The notes beneath the pieces were generated by a model. That model saw only the letters and a list, made by a program, of their open reading frames with translations, ran no database searches and was not told the DNA's origin. Position numbers and translations under genes: made by a program. 55,984 nucleotides of DNA, from positions 1 through 55,984 of IMG/VR virus record IMGVR_UViG_3300033142_000702. One strand, written 5' to 3'. This stretch comes from a virus. Positions 34,973 to 40,911 of the stretch are shown here, in pieces (positions within the stretch are counted from its first letter, which is position 1; every line of letters starts with the position of its first letter).

Positions 34973-35052
34973 TGGAAGGTAGGGAGGGATTCGAACCCCC
35001 GGTTTTACAGGGTTGCAATCTGTTGCATTGGACCAGGCTCTGCCACCTACCC
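34973..35052 (-). tRNA. tRNA-Cys (GCA)
   Basis: Loop TTGCAAC, short 3-bp D stem, acceptor GGGTAGG/CCTACCT, CCA encoded. Confidence 0.85.
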
Positions 35053-35057
35053 ATAAT

Positions 35058-35131
35058 TGGTAGTCCCTAACGGATTTGAACCGATTCTGCCAGAGTCAAA
35101 GTCTAGTGTGCTACCGTTACACCAAGGGACA
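35058..35131 (-). tRNA. tRNA-Gln (TTG)
   Basis: Loop CTTTGAC, D stem GTGT/GCAC. The first acceptor pair is U1-U72; a weak 1-72 pair is a feature of Gln tRNAs. CCA encoded. Confidence 0.85.
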
Positions 35132-35132
35132 A

Positions 35133-35621
35133 TCATTTCTTTGTACTGTAATACCCCATTTCTTCTAGGATATATGCTTTTTCTCTCAAGAACAACACGG
35201 CAAAACCTGGATCATCTTTAACGATCGACTTGGTATTATCTGCCATGTCACAAATCTTAATCAACTGCACATCTTTAGAGCATTTTCCAAGACGTACTGC
35301 TTCTAAATTCTTTCTAGTCTTACGGTTCAGCTTAGGGTATTGTTCTTTAGTGAACTGATCTGTAAGATCGTATACCAACTCAGCAACTCTTAAACCAAAG
35401 TGTTTGAAAATTTCTTCCCCCGTTACCGGAGTATCTTCAACCACATCGTGCAAGTAAGCTGCTGCTACCATTTCCGAATCACTAGTCATACTAGCTACCA
35501 GTTTTGCTACAGCAATCGGATGCACAATGTAAGGTTCGTTATCATACTTTCTGACTTGATCACTGTGCGCTGCGGTAGCAAAATCTTTAGCTTTCTGTAC
35601 GATTGAGCTCGTATTGCTCAT
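35133..35621 (-). CDS. SpoT/MESH1-like HD-domain (p)ppGpp hydrolase
   Basis: 162 aa from ATG 35621 with GGAGA 8 nt upstream. A-x-x-A-H...VRKYDNEPYIVHP, AAAYLHDVVEDTPV (HD-x-x-ED) and IKICDMADNT match the RelA/SpoT hydrolase domain; there is no synthetase domain. Would degrade the alarmone (p)ppGpp, keeping host transcription and translation active during infection. Confidence 0.85.
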   Translation of the reverse strand: MSNTSSIVQKAKDFATAAHSDQVRKYDNEPYIVHPIAVAKLVASMTSDSEMVAAAYLHDVVEDTPVTGEEIFKHFGLRVAELVYDLTDQFTKEQYPKLNRKTRKNLEAVRLGKCSKDVQLIKICDMADNTKSIVKDDPGFAVLFLREKAYILEEMGYYSTKK

Positions 35622-35988
35622 TTTTGTATCTCCAATATTCATTAACTGCTGCTGTATTTAGTTCATGCTCATTAGTATATCCGCCCTCTAATACTTGTTC
35701 AATATCAGCGCACAGGCCTATCCCATATGTACTTATATGTGGAAACAAAGTTTCCAGTGCATCGGCCGTATCCCCGTCGATCAAATGTACTTCAGTATTG
35801 CGTACAAAATCACTAATCTTTGTACAGTGGTACTCATTAGTACCAAAACCCCATTCTACTTCTACACCCTTAACACTCTCTAGTGCATCTACTAACCTGC
35901 CGTGTTCCAATTCAGTATAAATCTTCATACCAAAGGTACTAAATTCATCCGCCCAATCCATATTTAACTTACGTAAAAAATACTGCAT
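35587..35988 (-). CDS. 133-aa protein of unknown function
   Basis: Acidic alpha/beta protein, unrecognised. The end overlaps the HD-domain gene by 35 nt. First gene after the promoter at 36019 on that transcript; AAGGAAAG upstream of ATG. Confidence 0.6.
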   Translation of the reverse strand: MQYFLRKLNMDWADEFSTFGMKIYTELEHGRLVDALESVKGVEVEWGFGTNEYHCTKISDFVRNTEVHLIDGDTADALETLFPHISTYGIGLCADIEQVLEGGYTNEHELNTAAVNEYWRYKNEQYELNRTES

Positions 35989-36018
35989 TTTCTTTCCTTA
36001 ATTTCCGATTTATAAACT

Positions 36019-36047
36019 ATTATAACCCATTTAAGGGCAGAAATCAA
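36019..36047 (-). promoter_or_regulatory. sigma70-type promoter
   Basis: TTGATT (36047-36042), 17 bp, TATAAT (36024-36019). Serves the 133-aa gene and the HD-domain hydrolase and continues into tRNAs. Confidence 0.75.
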
Positions 36048-36057
36048 GTCAATATTT

Positions 36058-36145
36058 TGGCAGAAGGTAGAGGAGTCGAACCCCCAACGTTTCCGATGCC
36101 ATAGGTATTCAACACCTATTGCCAGCCAACCCAGCGGTACCTTCC
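36058..36145 (-). tRNA. tRNA-Ser (TGA)
   Basis: Class II variable arm, stem TAGGT/ACCTA with loop GTTGAAT, acceptor GGAAGGT/ACCTTCT, discriminator G, CCA encoded. Confidence 0.85.
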
Positions 36146-36147
36146 AT

Positions 36148-36234
36148 TGGCGGAGAACGAGAGACTCGAACTCTCACACCGTTGCCGATGTACGGTTTAG
36201 CAAACCGCTGCGTTAACCATTGCGCCAGTCCTCC
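36148..36234 (-). tRNA. tRNA-Ser (GCT)
   Basis: Class II; loop TTGCTAA, long variable arm, discriminator G typical of Ser, CCA encoded. Confidence 0.9.
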
Positions 36235-36240
36235 ATTTAT

Positions 36241-36670
36241 TAAGCTGTAAACTAGTCCGGCCCTTCTGACAAAGGGGTTTCGCACGTGTCAGCGTACCGA
36301 GCTATTGCCCGCCAGATTACAGTTTAATAAATAGTCCGTTCTGTTGACAGGTGGACTAAGCCCCGCATAAGCTAAGCTGTTTAGGCCGCCATTGCAAGTT
36401 CGGCTTCTATCCCAAAGTCGTTACCAACTATAGGGAATGCGATTATGTTATCATTTGCGATTACATTAATTAATACTTACGGTATCAATCGAGTTGTCCA
36501 TTCCGCTTTCTTCACCCTGTCGAATCCAGTCACCCCCATCAAAATAACACTAACGAGAACTACTCTTAAGAAAGGCATCGTGACCCTTATCAATTAATGT
36601 TATTATGGTGGAGGTGGGCGGTATCGAACCGCCGTCCAAAGCGCCTACTTACTTTATTTCATACAACTAT
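36241..36670 (-). ncRNA. ssrA: circularly permuted (two-piece) tmRNA
   Basis: In transcription order: an acceptor piece ending at 36606 (T arm GGCGG-TTCGATA-CCGCC, acceptor CACCTCC, A73, CCA), a ~68-nt linker, then the coding piece starting at 36537 with GGGGGTG ACTGGATTCGAC, the conserved tmRNA 5' end. GGGGGTG pairs with CACCTCC with G3:U70, the alanine identity pair. The coding piece holds TAATC before a GCA resume codon and a 25-codon tag (ANDNII...ELAMAA-stop). After the tag, an H-type pseudoknot is clear (CTGACA/TGTCAG with CCCTT/AAGGG). AAAGCG/CGCTTT can start helix P2. Gene order is reversed relative to one-piece tmRNA, as in alphaproteobacteria. Outer ends are estimated. Confidence 0.92.
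36381..36458 (-). other. tmRNA tag reading frame
   Basis: GCA AAT GAT AAC start (ANDN) preceded by TAATC, comparable to UAGUC before GCA in E. coli. 25 codons, ending ELAMAA then TAA. Tags ending in a small hydrophobic residue plus AA are ClpXP degradation signals. This tag is longer than most. Confidence 0.88.
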
Positions 36671-36671
36671 A

Positions 36672-36803
36672 TTATTTATCTTGAAGAAACTCAAAATATT
36701 TTTTCGCAGCTTCAACTACTTCTTCAGGACTTTCATTTCTAGTCTTGTGTCTTACTGCGTTATTTAAAGCTTCGTGTCTATCTTCTTTTTCTTGTTCAGT
36801 CAT
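36672..36803 (-). CDS. 43-aa charged helical protein
   Basis: GGAGAATAAA precedes ATG at 36803. Helical and charged (MTEQEKEDRHEAL; EEVVEAAKKYFEFL). It ends directly before the tmRNA acceptor piece. Unrecognised. Confidence 0.6.
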   Translation of the reverse strand: MTEQEKEDRHEALNNAVRHKTRNESPEEVVEAAKKYFEFLQDK

Positions 36804-36822
36804 TTTATTCTCCTTAATGGGA

Positions 36823-37035
36823 TCAGCCCACTTCTATATGACTTGCGCAATGTTTGCTTATAGCAACTCTAGCGCCCTGTACTACTAATTCTATATTACC
36901 TTTTGTACTAGTAATATGTTTTACTCTTGCACCTTCGATAAGACCAAGTGTCATAATTCGTAGAACACAATTGCAGTTAGTTTCTACTCTTTTAATTACT
37001 GCTGTCTTCCCTACTTCTAATTCATTTAATCTCAT
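36823..37035 (-). CDS. feoA: FeoA-domain protein
   Basis: 70 aa. The whole protein is one FeoA SH3-like domain: NELEVGKTAVIKRV, a metal-site-like NCNCVL, RIMTLGLIEGARVKHI, and VQGARVAISKHCASHIEV. In bacteria FeoA supports the FeoB iron transporter; no FeoB is here. It could alter host iron uptake or act as a small regulator (DtxR-type repressors carry the same domain). Confidence 0.8.
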   Translation of the reverse strand: MRLNELEVGKTAVIKRVETNCNCVLRIMTLGLIEGARVKHITSTKGNIELVVQGARVAISKHCASHIEVG

Positions 37036-37053
37036 TATAAATTTTATCTAATA

Positions 37054-37671
37054 TTACTCTTGTAACTGTGTTGGTGGATTTGGTCTTGTTCTAGGGGTCC
37101 CGGTATTGTTTACTTCAGTAGGATGCTCTTCAATAGGTGGAAATGTTATGAACGGCCCGAAACTCGTTGTAACACCACCAATTGTACTATTCAAAAAATA
37201 ACGATCAGAATTTGTCGTTCTAAAATTAAAACTTAGATAGGTGTTGCCGTTGGAGATCGCTTCAAAAAATATCTCACTGATATCTACAGAAATAACGGTC
37301 AACTCGTCATCTATTCCTGAGAAAGAATAATATAGATTTCCCGTATTCCATTCATCTATACTCACGATTCCATCACCTATAAATACATAAATATCTATAG
37401 TTCCGATAGAAAAACCAGGATCAAGATTTAAAAGGCCCAATTGTAATTCTATAACTTGAGTATTGAGCACATCCACCAATAAATTAATATCGAAATGGGC
37501 GATTGTTCGATCTTCGGTACCAGCCTTTATTGCACTAAAGTCTAGCAATATCACAGGTTCTTCATTCCACTGTCGTAGTCCCCTCATATCATTCGCTTTG
37601 ATTGTCGCCGCATTTGTAAATCCGACTCCAAATATCAGGAGAAATACAATTAATTTCGTTTTAAATAACAC
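37054..37671 (-). CDS. 205-aa exported beta-rich protein
   Basis: GTG start with AAGGTAAC upstream. Signal peptide residues 1-21 (LIVFLLIFGVGFTNA then ATI). The mature part is beta-strand-rich and acidic, resembling carbohydrate-binding-like sandwich domains, with a Pro/Thr-rich tail. Role unknown; probably secreted to the periplasm. Confidence 0.65.
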   Translation of the reverse strand: MLFKTKLIVFLLIFGVGFTNAATIKANDMRGLRQWNEEPVILLDFSAIKAGTEDRTIAHFDINLLVDVLNTQVIELQLGLLNLDPGFSIGTIDIYVFIGDGIVSIDEWNTGNLYYSFSGIDDELTVISVDISEIFFEAISNGNTYLSFNFRTTNSDRYFLNSTIGGVTTSFGPFITFPPIEEHPTEVNNTGTPRTRPNPPTQLQE

Positions 37672-37685
37672 TCTGTTACCTTAAC

Positions 37686-37760
37686 TGGTGGATGCGGTCG
37701 GCATCGAACCGACGTCTTTATGCTTAAGAGGCACGACTCTACCAACTGAGTTACGCATCC
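37686..37760 (-). tRNA. tRNA-Lys (CTT)
   Basis: Loop CTCTTAA, acceptor GGATGCG/CGCATCC, T arm GTCGG/CCGAC, CCA encoded. Confidence 0.9.
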
Positions 37761-37762
37761 AT

Positions 37763-37986
37763 AATATTACTTTATAGCCAGGATTCTGTATTAATACACA
37801 TTCATCTATTGGCCGCTACCCGGAATCATTAGGGCTTCGGTTCCCTTCATCCTGTTTGCGTTGCAGGCTGTGTACGTGGTGATCGAGAACCGTGGGGCAA
37901 TCCCACGGTAGCCGAAGCACTTACCTCTCCCACGCCTAAGCGCCTGTCCTGAGCTTCCTCTCCGTAGAGCGTGTAATTGTAATAAA
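37763..37986 (-). ncRNA. rnpB: RNase P RNA (rnpB), compact
   Basis: The 3' end carries GGCCAATAGATGAATG then ACAGAATCCTGGCTAT, matching the conserved 3' core of bacterial RNase P RNA. The 5' core has GAGAGGAAGCTCAGGA, aligning with GAGGAAAGTCCGGG. CAGGA pairs with TCCTG as CCGGG pairs with CCCGG in E. coli. TATTAC/GTAATA closes P1; GCTTCGG/CCGAAGC and ACCGTGGG/CCCACGGT are internal helices; GATGAAGGG resembles the GGTGAAAGGG block. About 220 nt, far shorter than the ~375 nt of E. coli. Adjacent to tRNA-Lys. Confidence 0.85.
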
Positions 37987-38097
37987 ATAGGTAGAGGCCC
38001 TTACGTCTTTGCGCTCTATGCTTCAAAATCACACGCACCGGAGTGGGGATTATATTCACAATCGGCATTGCTTTTTCCGCGGTAGTCCTCTACCTAT
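37987..38097 (-). ncRNA. unassigned ~110-nt RNA closed by an 11-bp stem
   Basis: ATAGGTAGAGG (38097-38087) pairs perfectly with CCTCTACCTAT (37997-37987), followed by TTTTATT. No ORF inside. It could be an independent small RNA with terminator-like tail or an extra 5' domain of the RNase P RNA. Confidence 0.5.
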
Positions 38098-38100
38098 GTA

Positions 38101-38177
38101 TGGCACCCCAGCAGGGATTCGAACCCCGGACCGGCGGGTTTGGAATCCGCTGCTCTGCCAGACTGAGCTACTGAGAT
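38101..38177 (-). tRNA. tRNA-Trp (CCA)
   Basis: Loop TTCCAAA on GCGGA/CCCGC, acceptor ATCTCAG/CTGGGGT, discriminator G, CCA encoded. Confidence 0.9.
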
Positions 38178-38180
38178 ATT

Positions 38181-38260
38181 TGGTAGTACCCGTCGGATTC
38201 GAACCGACATGCGACCAATTAACCTTTCGACGCCTTATCAGGGCGAGGGTATAGGGTACT
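38181..38260 (-). tRNA. tRNA-Ile (GAT) with no normal D arm
   Basis: Acceptor AGTACCC/GGGTACT, anticodon arm CGCC-CTGATAA-GGCG, T arm GTCGG/CCGAC, CCA encoded. Only ~7 nt separate the acceptor from the anticodon arm; instead a ~20-nt arm (CGA...TCG) with D-loop-like TTAATTGGT lies between anticodon and T arms. Confidence 0.65.
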
Positions 38261-38319
38261 GTAATTTGTTGCCTATCCAAGACAGCCTATGTGTAATGAC
38301 TATCCGGGTAGGACTTATT

Positions 38320-38397
38320 TGGAGAATCAGGGGGGAATCGAACCCCCACCTGCCAGGTTTGAAATCCTACCGCTCTACGCTGTTGAGCTACTGATCC
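38320..38397 (-). tRNA. tRNA with anticodon TCA (UGA-reading), Trp-like
   Basis: Acceptor GGATCAG/CTGATTC, D stem GCTC/GAGC, T arm GGGGG/CCCCC, CCA encoded. The anticodon region GGATTTCAAACC differs by one base from tRNA-Trp (GGATTCCAAACC) 150 nt away, giving TCA. The stem has a bulge, so a Glu TTC reading in another register cannot be fully excluded, but a separate tRNA-Glu exists. Confidence 0.6.
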
Positions 38398-38695
38398 ATT
38401 CTTTATATTCATTTGTACTCTTATCCGAATACGACTTTACCATTTTCGCGACCCGCGCCCAAACACTGATCGGTATGCGTTCCGGATACTTCTCAACTTT
38501 CTTGAGGTCGACACCTTTCGCAAATGCGTATGCAATATGGGTAGCCCTACACTCAGGGCGTACACCATTAATACGATGTAAATATAACCAGTCTCTAGTG
38601 TCTCCATAATGTCTTTGCTCTTCTTTTCTAATTATCCTAGCTTCTTCAGCTAGATGCTTGACCTTTACCTTAAGGCCTAGTTTTTTATTTATCAT
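38375..38695 (-). CDS. 106-aa conserved-looking phage protein, leaderless, ends inside a tRNA
   Basis: Begins MINKKLGLKVK and contains LHRINGVRPECRATHIAYAFAKG, a pattern I associate with a common phage protein of unknown function. The ATG is 5 nt after a TATAAT box. The frame stops on a TAG in the D loop of the next tRNA, overlapping it by 23 nt. Confidence 0.65.
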   Translation of the reverse strand: MINKKLGLKVKVKHLAEEARIIRKEEQRHYGDTRDWLYLHRINGVRPECRATHIAYAFAKGVDLKKVEKYPERIPISVWARVAKMVKSYSDKSTNEYKEWISSSTA

Positions 38696-38700
38696 AATGT

Positions 38701-38729
38701 ATTATACCTTTTTTAATATTTAATTTCAA
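38701..38729 (-). promoter_or_regulatory. sigma70-type promoter, leaderless configuration
   Basis: TTGAAA (38729-38724), 17 bp, TATAAT (38706-38701); start codon 5 nt downstream. Confidence 0.75.
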
Positions 38730-38797
38730 GTTAATTTTTATTTGGTATAATACTGGTGGTGCTCTTATACATTCAGTTCACTACTTTATTCCTAAGT

Positions 38798-38872
38798 TGG
38801 AGCGTATGAAGAGATTCGAACTCTCGACACTCTCGTTGGCAACGAGAAACTCTACCGCTGAGCTACACACGC
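38798..38872 (-). tRNA. tRNA-Gly (GCC)
   Basis: Loop TTGCCAA on TCTCG/CGAGA, acceptor GCGTGTG/CATACGC, CCA encoded. Confidence 0.92.
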
Positions 38873-38877
38873 ATAAT

Positions 38878-38952
38878 TGGTTGTAACGGTGGGAATCAAA
38901 CCCACGACATACGGAATATGAACCCGCTGCTTAATCATTCAGCTTCGCTACA
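38878..38952 (-). tRNA. tRNA-Met-like (CAT)
   Basis: Loop TTCATAT on GCGGG/TCCGT, acceptor TGTAGCG/CGTTACA, T arm GTGGG/CCCAC, CCA encoded. Starts immediately after a protein stop codon. Met or Ile2 not decidable. Confidence 0.8.
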
Positions 38953-39285
38953 TTAACAAGTCTTACTTAATATATTACTGTAAGCACTTATATTGTTTAC
39001 TTTATCTATGGCCGCCATATAAAAATAATGCGTACCACTACTGATATTTCTCGCTTCCCAGGTAATTAGAAATACATCTGTTATATCTATTTCTAATTCT
39101 CTAAATTGTCCTTCTACATTCGGTTGACTACTCATATAGATTGTGAACTTACTTAATTCAGTAAGATCCTGCTCTACAGGCATACTCCAAGTTATTGTAG
39201 CTGTACATGCTGGTAATTCTGAATTATCATTACCACTACAACTAACTATAAAGCCTAACCATATACCGAGAATAAATCTCTTCAT
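38953..39285 (-). CDS. 110-aa lipoprotein
   Basis: Signal peptide with lipobox FIVSC (Cys at residue 16), then an Asn/Ser linker and a fibronectin-III-like beta domain (ATITWSMPVEQDLTELSKFTIYMSS). Overlaps the next exported protein gene by 4 nt. Outer-membrane or periplasmic lipoprotein; T5 makes an early lipoprotein (Llp) that blocks its receptor, a possible analogy. Confidence 0.7.
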   Translation of the reverse strand: MKRFILGIWLGFIVSCSGNDNSELPACTATITWSMPVEQDLTELSKFTIYMSSQPNVEGQFRELEIDITDVFLITWEARNISSGTHYFYMAAIDKVNNISAYSNILSKTC

Positions 39286-39674
39286 TGCACCGTTAGTAAA
39301 GTAGGTGCAAAGGGTATCTTACCTAGATCTATAACTGTATAAGTCTTTAATATTTCTAGACTAAAGGTAGAAGTCGTCCCAAACGTACTAGACGTCGCGG
39401 TAGCGACGAAATAGTAAGTACCTGGTATACCTTGGACACAACTAGATACATCCACTACTGTACCACTTATTAAATTTGGTACATCATAGAAGTGTAGGTA
39501 TGCTCCCCCTGCTGTATTGCCACACCATAAAGTGTAACCTAGTATATCTGTTGTGGGTATAGATGTTCCGTCTACATAAAGTGTAGGTGCTGTAGCACTA
39601 AAAGTACTACTAGGGGCAGCTACTGCTACTCCAGATATAAATAATAATGATATAAATAATAAAACCTTTTTCAT
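39282..39674 (-). CDS. 130-aa exported protein
   Basis: GGAGCGATT before ATG. Signal peptide MKKVLLFISLLFISGVAVA then APSS. Mature part is Thr/Ser-rich, beta, with two Cys that may form a disulfide. Coupled to the lipoprotein gene. Confidence 0.7.
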   Translation of the reverse strand: MKKVLLFISLLFISGVAVAAPSSTFSATAPTLYVDGTSIPTTDILGYTLWCGNTAGGAYLHFYDVPNLISGTVVDVSSCVQGIPGTYYFVATATSSTFGTTSTFSLEILKTYTVIDLGKIPFAPTLLTVQ

Positions 39675-39688
39675 AATCGCTCCTAAAT

Positions 39689-39765
39689 TGGTCTCCGATG
39701 AGGGATTCGAACTCTCAACATCTACGTCCCAAACGTAGTGCTCTACCAGATTGAGCTAATCGGAG
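39689..39765 (-). tRNA. tRNA-Pro (TGG)
   Basis: Loop TTTGGGA on CTACG/CGTAG, acceptor CTCCGAT/ATCGGAG, CCA encoded. Confidence 0.9.
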
Positions 39766-39767
39766 AT

Positions 39768-39844
39768 TGGAGGGAACTGTTGGACTCGAACCAACATCTT
39801 TGCGGATCACAACCGCAGGCTTTATCCATTTAAGCTAAGGACCC
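39768..39844 (-). tRNA. tRNA-His (GTG) with imperfect acceptor stem
   Basis: Loop TTGTGAT on TGCGG/CCGCA, T arm GTTGG/CCAAC, CCA encoded. Acceptor GGGTCCT/AGTTCCC has mismatches at pairs 4 and 5. The 5' part overlaps the end of a protein gene. Confidence 0.75.
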
Positions 39845-40046
39845 TTTTTAAATCATCGTCTAGCATTTTTATAGTGTACGCTCCGCCACAATATGCTAGT
39901 TCTGGGAAGCTTTTGGTTAAGCGTCCCCTTATGTACTTGATTTTATTATTAGTATAATTTATATTTGCTCTATTTTCTAGACACCCGTCGCATAGAACCG
40001 GCGTCCCGTACTTACTGCTACAAGTTTCACATTCTTTGAATGTCAT
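39822..40046 (-). CDS. 74-aa zinc-finger protein ending inside tRNA-His
   Basis: Four cysteines in two pairs (CETC, CDGC) at the N-terminus, then a basic region. The frame enters tRNA-His by 23 nt and stops on TAA in its D loop. ATG overlaps the lipoprotein stop upstream by 4 nt. Confidence 0.6.
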   Translation of the reverse strand: MTFKECETCSSKYGTPVLCDGCLENRANINYTNNKIKYIRGRLTKSFPELAYCGGAYTIKMLDDDLKRVLSLNG

Positions 40047-40408
40047 TTACATAACCCCAAATTACAATTATTAATTACAGCATAACCATGTGTTGCTATT
40101 TGCCCCCCATACCAGTAAGGTCTCCACTTTTCTGGTAACGCTGCGCCTATAAAATAATTACTTATAGCAAGAGTTCCGAAGTACATCCATGTGTCAGATG
40201 TTGATGGTTGACTACCTAATACATGTTTGGCTATTGGGCCGGCTTCATGTATGTTTTCATGGTACTGTATTCTAGATGTAGTATAAGCATCAGCTGCTAA
40301 TAATACAAGTGTACTACGGTACATTATTCTATCTCGTTTTGACCATGGATCATTATGTGCACATCCCCCTAATAATATTAGGATTATACTTAATGTTATT
40401 ATTTTCAT
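40043..40408 (-). CDS. 121-aa lipoprotein
   Basis: ATG 40408 with AAGGGGT upstream; a longer frame would run into tRNA-Glu. Signal peptide IITLSIILILLGGC with lipobox Cys16. The rest has two hydrophobic patches (STLVLLAADAY; WMYFGTLAISNYFIGAAL). Membrane-anchored, unknown role. Confidence 0.7.
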   Translation of the reverse strand: MKIITLSIILILLGGCAHNDPWSKRDRIMYRSTLVLLAADAYTTSRIQYHENIHEAGPIAKHVLGSQPSTSDTWMYFGTLAISNYFIGAALPEKWRPYWYGGQIATHGYAVINNCNLGLCK

Positions 40409-40424
40409 ATTGTACCCCTTAAAT

Positions 40425-40498
40425 TGGTACACCGACGGGGTTACGATCCCCGGTTAGCGGACTGAAAACCCGCTGTCCTGCCATTAGACGACCGGTGC
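40425..40498 (-). tRNA. tRNA-Glu (TTC)
   Basis: Loop TTTTCAG on GCGGG/TCCGC, GTCTAATGGCAGGAC D arm typical of Glu, CCA encoded. Confidence 0.88.
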
Positions 40499-40499
40499 T

Positions 40500-40576
40500 T
40501 GGTACTGGATGACGGATTCGAACCGCCGACCCTCGCCTTGTAAAAGCGACGCTCTACGCAACTGAGCTAATCCAGC
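40500..40576 (-). tRNA. tRNA-Val (TAC)
   Basis: Loop TTTACAA, acceptor GCTGGAT/ATCCAGT, CCA encoded. Confidence 0.92.
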
Positions 40577-40585
40577 ATAAAAATG

Positions 40586-40631
40586 CCACTCTAGGATTTA
40601 CCTTGCACTAATGCGCCACCACCTAGAATGG
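40586..40631 (-). terminator. 10-bp hairpin followed by T-run between tRNAs
   Basis: CCATTCTAGG/CCTAGAGTGG with an inner GCGC-ATTA-GTGC hairpin, then CATTTTTAT on the minus strand. It may be a weak terminator or a processing spacer. Confidence 0.45.
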
Positions 40632-40639
40632 ACTTTGTT

Positions 40640-40715
40640 TGGCGACCACGAAGAGATTCGAACTCTCAACCTTCGGATAGACAATCCACTGCACTACCAA
40701 TTGTGCTACGCGGCC
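40640..40715 (-). tRNA. tRNA-Asp (GTC)
   Basis: Loop TTGTCTA on GTGGA/TCCGA, discriminator G, CCA encoded. Confidence 0.92.
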
Positions 40716-40817
40716 ATAAATATAGGGCTTCCACCTATTCCCACCTCGCTTTAAAGTCTGCGTGTCCAAGACTGCGTACAAGATTAAAGTCCAGCGCCAG
40801 GACTATACCAACGAAAT
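40716..40817 (-). ncRNA. ~100-nt spacer with two similar hairpins
   Basis: AGTCC-TGGCGCT-GGACT (40788-40804) and AGTCT-...-AGACT (40755-40773), each followed by TTTAA. They look like a duplicated RNA element. No ORF. Confidence 0.35.
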
Positions 40818-40902
40818 TGGCTCCAACGGTAGGGATCGAACCTACGGTGTCTTACGACGACGGATTAACAGTCCGCTGCATTACCTCTCTGCGCACGTTG
40901 GA
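40818..40902 (-). tRNA. tRNA-Asn (GTT) with extended variable region
   Basis: Loop CTGTTAA on GCGGA/TCCGT, acceptor TCCAACG/CGTTGGA, discriminator G, CCA encoded. The variable region is ~14 nt (GTCG-TAA-GAC hairpin), unusual for Asn. Confidence 0.8.
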
Positions 40903-40911
40903 TTAATTCTA

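Noticed and set aside
37847-38280. Minus-strand ORFs of 73-74 aa
   Set aside because: They translate rnpB, the adjacent structured RNA, tRNA-Trp and tRNA-Ile.
38745-38750. Plus-strand TATAAT as a promoter
   Set aside because: No -35 element at a proper distance and no plus-strand gene follows.
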